The notes: generated by a model not told the origin, from the letters alone. DNA of 64,000 nucleotides from Torreya grandis (GCA_037957365.1 JARHVA010005354.1:698501-762500); one strand, 5' to 3'. Shown: positions 42,060 through 54,028, numbered from the stretch's first letter. Program-made: numbers and translations.

Positions 42060-43015
42060 AAGACAAGATGAAGACTAATGTGAACAAGAACAATCATACT
42101 TTGAAGACAAAACATCAAACAAGGAATGAAGGTGTTGGTAGAGTAAAGAAAAATTAGATTAGATATAAAAATACCATGAGGTATGCAAGATTCAATGGTT
42201 ATTGTTACACATGTAATCAATTTTGTCATAGGGATAGAGAATGTAAGAGACCTATTAGAAATGAGTTTGCATGGAATTATGATGGGGGTCATCAGTCAAA
42301 AGGTGTGAATAGAGTTAAAATATTTAATTTTCATGGCATAGGACATGTTGTAAATTTAAGTTCAAATAAGGTAAGGTAAGATACATTTCTTGTAAAAGGT
42401 ATGGTGTGATATAATTGTGAATAGAGAGGTCACATTGCTAGGTTCTGCAAGTAAAATTATATAAGTCAAAATAGGTTTAATCACGCTCCTAAAGTGAGAG
42501 AAAGATGGCATGTTAACACATATAAGCCAAAGGTTAAATGTGTGAGTCATGATGAGATTTTAGGTCCAAGTAATATATTTTCTATGATGGAAAATTATTC
42601 AAAAGTTAAAGAGTTCCAAGGGCTCTCACTCTCTACTGATGTTGTGAGTCAATAGATCAAGCTCAAAGAGAAGACCAAGGTGATGGTTGAAGCTAGTCCT
42701 ATGGTATGTATGGATACAAGTGAACATCCTAATCTTTTTGAGCATGTATCATGAAAATAACATCAATTATTTATACTTAATTATGAGGTTCCAAACTGTA
42801 AGGAAGATTCTTTAGATGAAAAGGTATGTCATGAATCTGTGTTGTCTCCATGTACTATCAATCCAATCATATAAGAAAAGGAGAATATTCTAGTGGATGA
42901 TGAAGTTATTTTTCCCAATCCAAAGAACAAGAAGAAGAACTATAAGTATAAGATGACCAAAGAGGATAAGGAATATGAGGAGTTATGGGCAAATCCTAGT
43001 TTCACACCATCGTAG
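42060..43015 (+). pseudogene. Retroelement gag-like fragment with CCHC zinc knuckles
   Basis: Reads on the plus strand with few stops. A complete CX2CX4HX4C knuckle is 'CYTCNQFCHRDREC' (about 42,203-42,244). A second knuckle has lost its Cys ('FNFHGIGHVVNLS', about 42,330). A third is partly kept ('YNCE', stop, 'RGHIARFCK', about 42,412-42,452). Basic residues precede, and a Lys/Glu-rich tail follows to a stop near 43,013 ('NPKNKKKNYKYKMTKEDKE'). Multiple knuckles and charge pattern fit nucleocapsid parts of plant LTR elements. The 5' side ends near the copia1 insertion, so the rest of this element may have been displaced or lost. Family within LTR elements uncertain. Confidence 0.6.
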
Positions 43016-44470
43016 AGCATTGTGGTGTAGAGAATGTCTCTACTTATGCTTTTTAGGAGACATATTTATTTTGGAGAAGAAATTTTTTGGGATCAAGATC
43101 ATAATGACAATACATATAGAGACTTGTGTTGATCTTAAAAGGTTAATGGTTAAGGAGGAGTAACAACTTTATGATTTTGCTCCATTAGTTTGTGAAGGAG
43201 TTGTAGTATAAAATCAAAATGGGTGGTTCCAAGTGGCTTAATAAGATTGATTCAAATGTCAAGAATATTTTTATGATAAAAAATGTCTATACACTTCTTT
43301 ATGATGTGATCTAGGTGCTCTTGTGGTTTGAAGGTATGTTTGTGCCAATTAAAGATTTTTGAATGCTCTCAATTCTCTTAGTTTTTGGCCTAAGGACAAG
43401 TAGGCCTAAAATGGGTTATAGGATGTCTATGATCCCAATTTTTTGAAGCTAAAATATTTGTCTAGAAGTGTTATGGGTGTTTCTAGGTGTGCAAGAATTT
43501 TTAGAGGTGTGTGTTGACCAAAAGGAGGTTTGTTGACTTTGTTTGTTTTGAGATTCTAAGGTTTTGGGATTTGATATAAAAGTGGTTTGATTTATAAGTT
43601 GATATTTTAAATTTCCTAATTATTTTAATGGCATAAATGGATTGTAAAATCAATCTTCACAAAGATCTGAAGGTTTATGGTTTTAAAAATTTTCATGTTT
43701 TTTGTCAAGATGGAGGCCTAATTGGCTAGTAGGTTTGTGAAGGAAGTATGTTGAAGAGGATGAGATAGGTGATGAAAATTGGTGAGATTTCTTTGGAGTA
43801 TGAGATTTATCTATATATAAATTTTCAATTATTAAAGATGTGTCTACTAAAAATTTTGGGCTTTACAAGTTCTATGTAGGGCTACAAGGAGGCTAGATAG
43901 GCCTAGTATGAACAAGAGTGCCTTTAGATCAAATTATCCAAAAATAACAAGGTATGTATGTTTAAAGGTGATTTATTAGATTTTTTGAGAGAGTCTTTAT
44001 TATTTGGTGAGTGGCATGAAGTTATGTTGGTGGTCTTTGTGGTAGCTTGAGAGAGAAGTCTATCTAGAATATATGGTGGTTCTTTATGGTGTATGTATAT
44101 CTGCAGATGCTGAAAAGGTGAAATTTATTAGATTTATTAGGGGGATTCCATATTATATTTTTCTTTATGTGTTACATCAGATTTATATGGTTTTATGTGT
44201 TCTTTCTTCATTGGTTTTAGTGCTTGGTTGAAGAGAGTGTTGTCATGGAGTAAGAGGATGTTTTTAAGGCAAGCAGAAGTAGGCTCAAGGTGAGGGGGAG
44301 GTTTTATCATCTTTATAAAATTATAATTTATTATTTATGGTATTTTAAATTACTTAGGATCAAAATGTGTCCACTTTGTCATTATGTCAAAGGGCGAGAA
44401 AGTTTCTATTTTGAGAGTGCTTAAAAAGAGAGAAGGAAAGTGAGATATATATTTTTATATGATGGTTGTT
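43016..44470. other. Unassigned, probably remnant of the same plus-strand element
   Basis: No pol domain recognised. Short open frames only. The stretch 'ccactttgtcattatgtcaa' (44,370-44,389) closely matches the copia1 3' noncoding region (38,817-38,836). Confidence 0.4.
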
Positions 44471-44494
44471 GACATCAATGAAAAAGGAGGATAT
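44471..44494 (+). other. Polypurine tract and possible LTR start of another copia-like element
   Basis: 'acatcaatgaaaaaggagga' and then 'tattgtttgagatc' parallels 'ccatcaatgaaaaaggggga' then 'tattattgaac' at the copia1 3' LTR start. This suggests a 3' LTR beginning near 44,495. The LTR's partner is not in the window and its end was not found. Confidence 0.5.
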
Positions 44495-44799
44495 TGTTTG
44501 AGATCTATAAATGATTTCATGGTAATGTCATGGAGGTGTTTTAGTGATTATATGAAATTTTTTTATAGCCTAAGTAACAATGATAAAGTGTGTAATGTGC
44601 TTGTCCTAGTATGCTTGAAGTATGATTGGTTAATATTCAACTTTGGCATGGTTAGATATGTTTAGGGATGACTATGGTTATTTGAGGATATTAAATAGGT
44701 CCCTAATATGTTTTATATTCTTTGATTGCTTATGTTAATAATTTTAATTCATATAGTTATCCATAGTTTTCATCTAGACACTTTGGGTCTAATGGTAGA

Positions 44800-45700
44800 A
44801 AATATGAGTAAGCAATTTGATGACATCACCATTGCCATGTGTGGATGAGTTAGGAGGAAATGGTCACATGGGTTTATTAAATATTTTTCCTATTTATTAT
44901 GTGATAAATTTTATATAATGCATTTAATCATGCCAAAATATAATCAAGTGTAAATTTTGGCTCCTAGGCATTTTGATAGTGTCTTCCCATAACCAAATTT
45001 GCATGAGGCAAGAAAGAACCAAGAAAAAAGTTTGGTGATGGCATATCTCACACATGTGGACATCTCAAGAGAATTTGATCATATGAGTTTGATTAATTTT
45101 TTTCCTATTTATTATTTTCTAAATTTTAAATCATGTGATATAGCACGACAAAAGATATGCATGTGCAAAGTTGGGCTCCCAAGCATTTTGACAATGAATT
45201 CTATATTCAAATAGAGTAGAGTAAGCATTTTGTTGAAATCATATCTCTAATGTGTGAAGGTTTAAATAGTAGATTGATAAATGGATTGAATACCCTATGT
45301 GAGAGGATCTTATTTCATAAAATTCAGATCATGTGACAAAGTGCAATGAAATTTATGCAAAAGCAAAGTTGGCCTCACAAAAAAGTTCTAAGAATTGTTG
45401 GCTCTATGGTATAAAAATCTAAGTGAGCATATTAATGTTGTTATATCTCACACATTATAAGGTTTAAATGGTATTTTTATATATGGTTGGATTCTATTAT
45501 TTAAGGATATCACATGGTCCAACTTTGAGAACATACAAGTGAGCAAAGCAAAAGATATGACTGTGCAAAGTTGACCTTCCAAGAAGATAAGCAAGGTTCC
45601 CATACTTGGTCAAATTTGCACAAGTTAAAGTTTGAGCAACATTGGTGGTGTGCATTTCTCCAATATTTTAGAAAGCAATGATATGGTACCAAAGTGTTCA
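44800..45700. repeat. ~200 bp tandem repeat array, about 4.5 degenerate copies
   Basis: Two anchors recur with a period of about 200 bases. 'tatctcacacatgtgg'-like sequence occurs near 44,825, 45,042, 45,240, 45,441 and 45,651. 'aaagatatgcatgtgcaaag' with 'ttggcctcccaag' occurs near 44,935, 45,150, 45,345 and 45,550. Copies differ by many substitutions, so the array is old. Three related 'gatcaatggtgcat' copies follow at about 45,776-45,975. Confidence 0.75.
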
Positions 45701-46325
45701 ATTTTTATCGTTTAATATAGATAAATATTGAGATTCTTCCAAGGATCAATAGTGAGTAAGTGATCATATAGATATAGATCAATGGTGCATATTAAAGTCA
45801 AAAGGTCAAAGTGATAGTTATCTATCATTGATAAATAATTAGTTGATCTATATAGATTGATGGTGCATATTGAGTCAGCATTTCAAGGGTGTATAAGATG
45901 AGGTCAAAGTCACTAAGGTTTAAAGTTTGAGCATTGGCACCTATGTGTTAAAGATTGGAAAAGATCAATGGTGCATTATTAATATAAAGATGATAGGACA
46001 TGAGATGTGTTCATAGTGTCCTAGGTTTAATTGTGACCATTTACATTTAAATATTTGAAATTACAAAGGAAAAAATAGTGATCTTTATTTTGGATATAAC
46101 TTTTAATCCAAGCAAAATTTGTTCATGGTGTAAAAAGAGAACTTGTAGAGGACTCCAAGGTGCATCTAGAAATATATATTTGTAGATTTGAAAGTGTGTA
46201 TAGACATAGTTATGAAGGTTTATATTTTATTGTGTGTTCATGCTTGTTTTTCAAGTGACCTGAGAATAATATTTGATCTTGTTTTGACATTATTTCAATC
46301 TCTTGATAAATTGGATATTGGGGAG

Positions 46326-47300
46326 TGTTGTAGACTCCATGAGGATGATTTATGTGCATTATGAAGCTTTGAATAATCATATTCAGTATGAACAAAGGTT
46401 TAGATGTTTACTATGTGTTCGTTCATGGTGATTATGTGTACAAATTGTTGATTGAGCTTGCACATAAGAGGTAATAATGACTTTAAGCATTTATAGATGA
46501 CTAATGGGTCATGTAGTGTGGAAATATACATTTGGAAGTATTCCTATGTTTTTCTTTTTCTTGATGATGTGCTAAATGGTTGAATAGGTCTCCTTGAGAC
46601 CTATTAGAGATACAAAGGCCTTTTTAAAAGGTGTAGTTGCTTAAGGGTGACCCATAGATGCTATGGATGACCTATGAATATTATATTAAGCTATATGTAT
46701 TCATATGATAGTTTTATTAAGGGTGAAGGCATGCCTAATGATTGACCAAGATGGTGATGATCATGAATGCTCTATAAATAGTGAAATCAAAGATGGTGAT
46801 TTATATACTTGAGTAAGAGAATTGGGAGAGATTTGAGAGAGGATTGTGTGTGTGGATTATGGATTGAATGAGGGGTAGATTGGCTAGTATATGAGTGGAT
46901 AAGTAGATTAGATTTAGGACTATTTGTATGACTTGTAGGTCATAATTCTATTGGAAGAATAGTGCTCTCATAGTTTGAGTGTGAGTGAAGGTGAAGAGTG
47001 ATAAGTAGAGGTTCATCGTCAAGTGTTGTAAACATTAGTACAAAGGTATATGTGCTCATAGGTGTTATTGTGGAAACTCAACATCTAAGGGGGTTGTATC
47101 CTGATTTCAAGGTAAAACTTGATAAAGGTATTGTAGCTTAGCTAGACAAGTGTGGCAACACCTTATGGGTTTGTAGTATCACTAAATAAGAATTTTAGTT
47201 CCTTGATTAGTTACAGTTAGTATAAATTGGATATTGTTATTAAAGAATAGTAGTCTAATTGTAGGTTACAATGTGTCTTCTCACCCAAGAGAGTTTCCCA
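46326..47300 (+). repeat. LTR-like block with TATA box (possible solo or 3' LTR)
   Basis: Preceded by 'ggatattggggag', a purine-rich tract, and starting TGTTGTAGACTCC. It contains a good TATA box 'tctataaatag' (46,771-46,781), about 445 bases in, which suits an LTR promoter. The right end is not clear, and no partner LTR or target duplication is visible. It could be a solo LTR inserted next to the gypsy3 RNase H, or the 3' LTR of the plus-strand element to the left. Confidence 0.4.
46772..46779 (+). promoter_or_regulatory. TATA box in LTR-like block
   Basis: 'ctataaat' in an AT-poor local context, followed about 60-90 bases later by purine-rich leader-like sequence. Suggested RNA polymerase II promoter of the LTR. 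Confidence 0.4.
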
Positions 47301-47429
47301 TGTATGCCATGTGTTATGTGATTGATCTTGCATTGTATATCTTGCTCATTGATATGAATATTATGTATGATTCATGAATGCTTATGATAAATGATTAATA
47401 ACTTTAAAGGATTGAAATTGAAGTTGATT

Positions 47430-47700
47430 TTCTAGGCTCACTGATTTACCCACCCTTCTCAGTGATTGTACCTATAACGTAGCCACTCTATTTTATTTAC
47501 CTTAGACATATACAATGTCTATATCAAAGTTGTTGATAAATTCTATCCACCTTCATTTCTTGGCATTCAAATAATATTTGGAAAATAGATCTATAATTTT
47601 GTGTTAATTAGATTTCACCTTATACTACTTCCCAAGTAGGAAATGCTTCCATTTATTGATAGTGTTTTAAAATTTTAAGACATAAAGATTGTATATCCTA
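47430..47700 (-). pseudogene. gypsy3 RNase H, distal part, separated by gypsy2
   Basis: The minus strand reads 'NKWKHFLLGK', then (after stops) 'KIIDLFSKYYLNAKK', 'RWIEFINNFDIDIVYV' and 'GK', stop, 'NRVA'. This is the C-terminal half of gypsy RNase H (usual pattern: HYLLG, LF-QP-LN-RQ-RW-EFL-EFDFDI, KGK-N-VADALSR). The first half is at 55,589-55,720 on the other side of gypsy2 and points the same way, so one gene was split by the insertion. No integrase follows on the left, where the LTR-like block lies. Confidence 0.75.
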
Positions 47701-48902
47701 TGTTTGTTAAATAGTTGAGTATGCTAAAGTAGGGGAAAATATATGCAATAAATACAAACATTGATTTGTTACAAAATTAACTCGCTTTGATTTTTCTAAA
47801 ACTAGTAATAAATAGTGAAAGAACTTAGCTAGAAAGTAACTAAGATGGATGATTTGGGTGATGGAAACTAAGCTAGAAGCTAGTCTAAGTGTTATAAACT
47901 AGATCCTGGTGTTAGAACACCTTCTAGATAGTAACACCATAATTAGAGAGTAGCACCATTATTGTAAATGTGGTGGTAGTGTCTTTATATTGGTATTAAT
48001 GTGTTCTTTGTAGGATTGTCCTAAAACTATAGGTGCACCTATGTCTAGATCATTGAGGTCTGTACCTACATGCACAAGTTATGAATCCCTATCTTATGCA
48101 TATAATGACTAATTTAGTGAGTAAACCCTAATCCTTGATGTAGTTAGGGCATATACTTGACATGATCTAAAAAGTGTGTTTGTTAGTAGGGTAGGCTAGA
48201 CATCCTCAACACCCCATTATGAAAAGAGTTTCCTGCATACCAATACTTTGAGTAAGGATCAATCATAATGTAGTTATCTCCACCTAAGTGCTGGTGAAAG
48301 TGTAATTGAAGATTGTATGATAGTTCCCTTGAGTGCTTTGAATTTTCTTGAGACTAAAAATCTAGGTAATCTAAGTTTAGGATTGTTGTAGATGGTAGTG
48401 TGAAAATTTAGGTTAGAATAGGGATTGATAACCTTAATTATGAACAAATTATTCTAAGTCTTAATGTGTATTTTACATATGATTTCCATATAGTGGTTAG
48501 AGGGATAAAATTCATGTATTTATATTATTCTAATGCTTGTACAGGTGATAAAATAGGTCTAGGATAACCCTACAAAGTTCTAGTTTTGAAAAGATATCCG
48601 TTTGGGGAAGATATGGGAAAAGGACATTAACACCACTTTTAGTACACTAGAATCATTTTGAACTAGTGTTTTTTATTATAGTGCTAGTGTCTAGCTGATA
48701 TAACACTAGGTACAGAGGTCTAGGATCATGAAATGAGGGTCTGTGACTACTTTAGGTATGACTAGGGATCCTTATGGCCTACATCAAGGCTAGATAAGTG
48801 TGATAATAGGATCTAGGATAGGTCTAGGTCTAGGTCTAAGATATGGATATGTAATCTCAAGTAGCACTCTTATCACTCAAATACCACCTTTGGGTGATTA
48901 CA
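47701..48902 (-). repeat. gypsy2 3' LTR
   Basis: Plus-strand edges TGTTTGTTAAA and 'gggtgattaca', giving TG...CA termini on both strands. Shares long stretches with 54,296-55,588 such as 'aacttagctagaaa' and 'tatcactcaaatacca'. A small (ggtcta)n repeat lies at 48,818-48,838, where the partner carries a long (TA)n. Confidence 0.88.
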
Positions 48903-48915
48903 TTTCCCCCCTTCT
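48903..48915 (-). other. gypsy2 polypurine tract
   Basis: The minus strand reads AGAAGGGGGGAAA immediately before the 3' LTR. Confirms the minus orientation and the LTR edge. Confidence 0.85.
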
Positions 48916-51600
48916 ATTCCTAGAAATGCAACTAAGTGAAATGAATAGGATAAAGGAAAAATAAGTGTACTTGGACTTACCTAGGAGGTTAATCCCATAA
49001 AGTTGTGTCTGAGTATGTGAAGCATTCTCTAATGTGTGTCCTACAAGTGAAAAGTGCATAAATTAGTCCTTACTTATTAGATATCAAAATCAAAAGACTA
49101 AACTTAGTAAAAAAGTAAAATTGAGTAAAACTTGATAAAAAGATAGGAGAGAGGAAAGTAAAGAATACGCCTCATTAGGTACACAAAATAAGTCTTAAAA
49201 CTAGTGAAAACATGTGCATGTCCATGTATATAGTGAATATCTTAGACTGAGATGATGGATTACTCAATCCTCATGTGTGGTTGGATAAAAAACTCAATCC
49301 ATTTTTTAATCCATCATTTCCCACCCTTTTTTGGTGGATCATGACCTATGAATAACTTGGATTTGAATAATAGTGTGTCCAACACTCTCATGTAGGTGTC
49401 TCAATAACTCAAGTAGGATATGACTCCATAATTTCCCAACCATGTGAAGTAGATGCATTTGAATCTAAACTATGTAAATTAACTATAAATATCTAATTGG
49501 GTATGTCTAAGTGGTATGCTATCTCCATGGCCATTTAGGTACATTAGGTATCTTTGGGCCACTCAATAATGACAACCACTATAGATATATTATGGCATGA
49601 AATTAATGAGCAACCTAGAATATGATGTTAGGTGTATATGAGGTAGAGAATGACATGGAATTTGTCATTCCATCTAATCAACTCACATGTATGTGAGCAT
49701 ATAAAAATAATGTTCCACACACATGCACCCAAATATGATATTTGAGCATATGGATTCTAGACTAAGTTGTAATAATCTATAAATAGATATCTCACATGAA
49801 TATGGCAATGGTCATGCCAAACAATATGCACCCAATATGAGAAAACTAGTATGAATCTAAGATGAGCTAGTATGAATATGAGTAAAACTAAGAAAAAATA
49901 ATAACTCTATAAATGAATCTATGAAAACAAGTATTATACATGTACATTTTTGGCCAATATGAGTTTTTATAAAATTAAGGCTACTGAACAGTGGCACCAT
50001 ATCTTAGACAGTAGCGCTATGTGGCACTAGTGTCCCAATTTGGGTGTTAGTGTCCCTATAGTTTGATTTTTGTGAAACTATACTACTTTTTGGGTCCTTA
50101 ATTTCCCATTAAATTTACTTGAGTTATATTTTTTGTAATATGAGCCTGTATATTGAAAATATAATATGAGTGCAATATAGGAGCTTGATCTCTATGCTAA
50201 ACCCCTATGAATGCCCCTTATTTTGAGGGGAGTGATTGAACATATTCAATAAATGTCTTTAAAATAAAAATCTCTAAAAATGTGTGTTAGTCAAAGCATA
50301 TATGATAACTACATAATAATCCAATATAATGTGTATGCATAACATCAAAATGTAAGATAATCTAAGCATAAGTATGTAATATAAGATGTATGTCATGTAT
50401 AACATTCACAAGGGTGACAAAATAGGTATAACAAGGTATGAAACAATAAATTTGAGTAAAACCTAGGTATCTACCTCAGGGGGATGGTTCATGATGTCCA
50501 TAGAGGCACCCAAGTAGGAAGAGGAGATGCATGAAGTCCTTCATGGAATCTAAAAATGGTGTGTGTAAGAAATAAGAGATAAGTATCATGTCTATGATGC
50601 ATACAAGAAAGATTATATAAAAAACATATGAGGCACACAAAGTAGGCTAAGGGACAAAAATATAAGGGACATGGGCATATGTCACTAAATCTATTAAAAT
50701 AAGACATAAAAGGACATGCTAAAATGTCCACATACACAAATAATAAGAAATTTGGCATAGAGCTACATATAAGGGCATGTTCAAATGTTTGTGAACATAA
50801 TTGGGGAGAATCACACACAGGGACATGGGAACATGTCCAAAGCATACATACTATGAATAAAAGTTGTGTAGAGCCAAAGAATAATGTCATATTCAAATTT
50901 CCTCAAATAGAAGAAGCATAGAGATACAATCATGTCTAAAGTAGGAAATCTAGAAATGAAACTATATATGAATATGTAATACAAATATATGTAAGATCTA
51001 GGATATACATATGTTGAGTCTAAAGTATTAATAGCTTGAAAAAATACAAGTAATAGTAACATGATCATTATCAAGATATAATAATGTTAATTATGGGATA
51101 TAGAGTATATAAAGATAGAACCTGTGAATCAAAGATATGTATAGGGTACACCCAAGTGGGTGAATATGTCAAATGAAGACCTCATGTATCAGTGTATATA
51201 CCCCCAATAGGTAGATAATAGTGAATATAGATTGGTGTAGTGTACTTGAGTCCTATAGAACTATGCAGGTACTCAACAAGAACAAGTGAAACATGTATGC
51301 ATGATAAAAATGATTATACTAGGATAGAAAGTGTATGTAGTGTCTAAAAAATATAATAAATGTAAACATAAAAATGCATAGAATCTATAATTTTATGTTT
51401 TTAAAGTAATATTTGAATGTTTTTTATGTTTCTTACTTCTTTTTTTTTGTAGTTTCTAGATGTAAGCTATGTATAAACAACATGAAAATGAACTATGTAT
51501 AAGGAGCAAGGAGCAAGGAGTAAGAGAAAACAAAAGTATGTCTAAGTAAATGATATAAATAAATAAAATAGTGTATATTCAAACTTAAATGTCTCTATAG
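48916..51600 (-). other. gypsy2 noncoding 3' region
   Basis: No RT or integrase signature in any frame. A 135-codon minus-strand frame (50,489-50,896) is Cys/Leu/Phe-rich and reflects repeats rather than a gene. Around 50,665-50,840 the plus strand repeats 'gggacatgggcatatgtc', 'ggacatgctaaaatgtcc', 'gggcatgttcaaatg' and 'gggacatgggaacatgtcc', units that are each inverted repeats able to fold. Confidence 0.6.
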
Positions 51601-51699
51601 ACCCAAGAACACATCCATGGGATTTGGATAATCAAATGGTGGATCCAATGGGAGGTTATCTAGTGTCATATACTAGATCTATATGAACTCAAATAAGTC

Positions 51700-52265
51700 A
51701 TCATCATCACAATTATCATACCATTTTCTATGTATTAATGGAGGCTTATCCTTAACATTAGTCTAGATTCTATGCATCCAAAGAATGTGTTTCTCTATTA
51801 TGTAAGATTCATCCCATGTAGTCCTAGGATAAACCACATTGGAACATAGAGTATCTATATGAAACCTATGGTTTTCATCTATGCCATCATGTAAAATGTG
51901 AAACATGTGTCCATTGTAATTAAATTCCAAATATCTATCTGATCGATTAGTTTTGGCATCCATATCATGTAACCATGTACTTTCAAGTGTAACCTATATA
52001 TTAATTCCCCTACTCTTGATAAATAATAATATGTTGGCCACCTTGTGGCCACATGTAATTGGTAGTGTGATATGTCCATTAAAATCCTAACAATGTATGG
52101 CATGTTGTATCATGTTTTCTTGATAGCCTATGTGTTGTAAAAATTCTAAAGTGCAAGTATTAAGATTAGAATCCTCATTTATAGCTACATGGGGAATGTA
52201 AATGTCTACAACAAAAAATTGAATAATCAATGGATTATTTCATGAGTATTTATGTCAATGATGAC
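51700..52265 (-). pseudogene. gypsy2 second retropepsin-like domain
   Basis: One minus-strand frame from about 52,205 to 51,830 reads 'VAINEDSNLNTCTLEFL' then 'QHIGYQENMI', 'DFNGHITLPITCGHKVANI', 'VTLESTWLHDMDA' and 'RYLEFNYNGHMFHIL'. In retropepsins of plant gypsy elements the order is active-site D-(S/G)-G-(S/A)-LN, then GY, then the flap (F-G---LPI--G), then LLGR-WLH-(M/I)-A and LKF--G. All blocks are present in the right order and spacing; the catalytic Asp position is Asn. There are two stops. It lies about 1 kb downstream of a separate protease in the same orientation. It may be a duplication or a piece of another element. Confidence 0.6.
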
Positions 52266-52799
52266 TCTATCATGGTGTTGATATCTATGCAAGTGAAGGC
52301 TATATGATTTAAATAGTATCATGAGCCTTGAATTTATTCAACTTATGTTGTGATGTTGAGCATGTATCTATATCATGTCTTATAAGTCTATGAAAATGAT
52401 AAAAGGGTTAACTTTATTATGATGATAATCTGCTAAGGGGTCTATGATGAACTGTGGGTAATACCATCAATCATATTTGAAGTAATATCTATATAATATG
52501 GTGTGGTCTATATTGTGAACTCCTTGCCTGAATCTATATAACTAGGTCTATATCCATAGATGTAATCATATGTACTAAATGAATGAAGGGATATACCATT
52601 GATTGTAAATAAGTAGGTGAAATTATAACTATATGATTAATAATGAGTGGTGATACTAGTGTAGGAAGAGGTATAAGTACCTTAGAATCATCTCTATACT
52701 CTCTTGGACCCACTGGTGTGAAACTTAATCCACATAAATAGTCATCAATGTTAATATGAGTTATATCATCCTCTATGGTGGAATGAGAATCTGTATCAG

Positions 52800-54028
52800 A
52801 GTAATGGATGTATAATTATTTTGAGTTAATAAGTAATGGTAATTTTGATGTGATAATCTCAGCATCTTCCCTAGGTGGGGATATATGTACTATGGAAGGT
52901 TGTTTCTCCATCATGGGTGAAGGTAATTGCAATGTAAGAAGATCTAGAAGGCATGTAGGAATAGTCCTGCTAGACTTCCCAACCTTATATGTATGCATTT
53001 TCTTAATTAGAATATTGTGATGTGGGGAATTTAAGATAACATGAGGTGTCCCATATAAATATGTACTTGGTGTAGTAGGCTCAATGAGTCTACAATATCT
53101 GAATGTTTGATTATCTATAAGATAAGTGTATAAGTATCCTCTATGTAAAAACTTAACACATATATGCAAAGTAGAGGGTACGACCTCCATAACATGTATC
53201 CAATGTCTCCCAAGTAATAAATTTTAGTAAAAATTATTAGGCATCACCTAAAAGTGTGTAGGTAAAGTTTTTGGCCCTACCATAATGTGAAATGTAATAA
53301 AACCCAATCTCTATCTATGAATGTCATCAAAACCTTTGTTATTCTTATATATCTTATGAATGGATGCATTATCAACCTCCATATTCTATAGGAATGTGAG
53401 GCTGCATATGTTAAGTTTTGAACCACTATCAATTATAACTCATTTAATAGAAGTGGTATTGATTTTTGCCTAAATTAAGAATGGTAAATTGTTAGCAATA
53501 ATTGATTGTGAGGGAATGTTCTTGATACTATTTATTAGAGATCAAAGTAATTTGGATCTATTTCATAAGGCAAAGATGTATGATTGAGTGTTTGAAAAAG
53601 AATATATTTTAAAATAGTTACCTTTTGAAGTAATTCCAATATGGATATCGTAGCTTGTGTATTTCTCAAATAATCCACAATATCAAATGCTCTTTGCTAA
53701 TCTCTAGGTCCCATCGTAGTGTGATAGGGACAAGGAGGGATGGTGGGATTATGTTATTCCTATATAGGCTGAAGAGGCACCTTGTTCCATTTATTATCAA
53801 ATCAAAGTATAAGATCTATTATTTTCCAAGAGTGAGTAGTAGATGCAATATGTGAGTAAAGATAATCAATTGGTTTAGGTAGAGGTAGATCAAAATGGGT
53901 CCTTTAATCCCTCTATCATGAAGTAGTAATAAAAGGTAATTCAAATTTATCCATGTAGTAATGATACTCATATAAATGGGACTCATAAGAGGGAGGACCA
54001 ATGTGTATAATAATCTTAGCTCTGACAA
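52800..54028 (-). pseudogene. gypsy2 gag end and first retropepsin
   Basis: The minus strand reads a pre-protease segment 'AFDIVDYLRNTQATISILEL' (53,610-53,680), which in Tat-like elements precedes the protease. Then come the active site 'VIIDSGSKLNICSLTFL' with DSG intact (53,395-53,450), 'KNNKGFDDIH', 'GFITFHIMVGPKTLPTHF', 'NLLLGRHWIHVMEVVPSTLH' and 'VKFLHRGYLYTYL' (to about 53,120). An open 124-codon stretch (52,816-53,190) covers the last part. The capsid and nucleocapsid parts of gag are missing or unrecognisable, since only about 0.6 kb separates this from the 5' LTR. A few stops. Firm as a retropepsin. Confidence 0.82.

Noticed and set aside
46308..47237. 15-base match 'ataaattggatattg' at 46,308 and 47,223, taken as possible flanks of an insertion
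   Set aside because: Too long for a target duplication and in AT-rich sequence, where chance matches of this length are expected. No other boundary marks agree.
50489..50896. 135-codon minus-strand open frame with many Cys, Leu and Phe
   Set aside because: It lies over the short foldable repeats in the gypsy2 noncoding region, and shows no protein family pattern.
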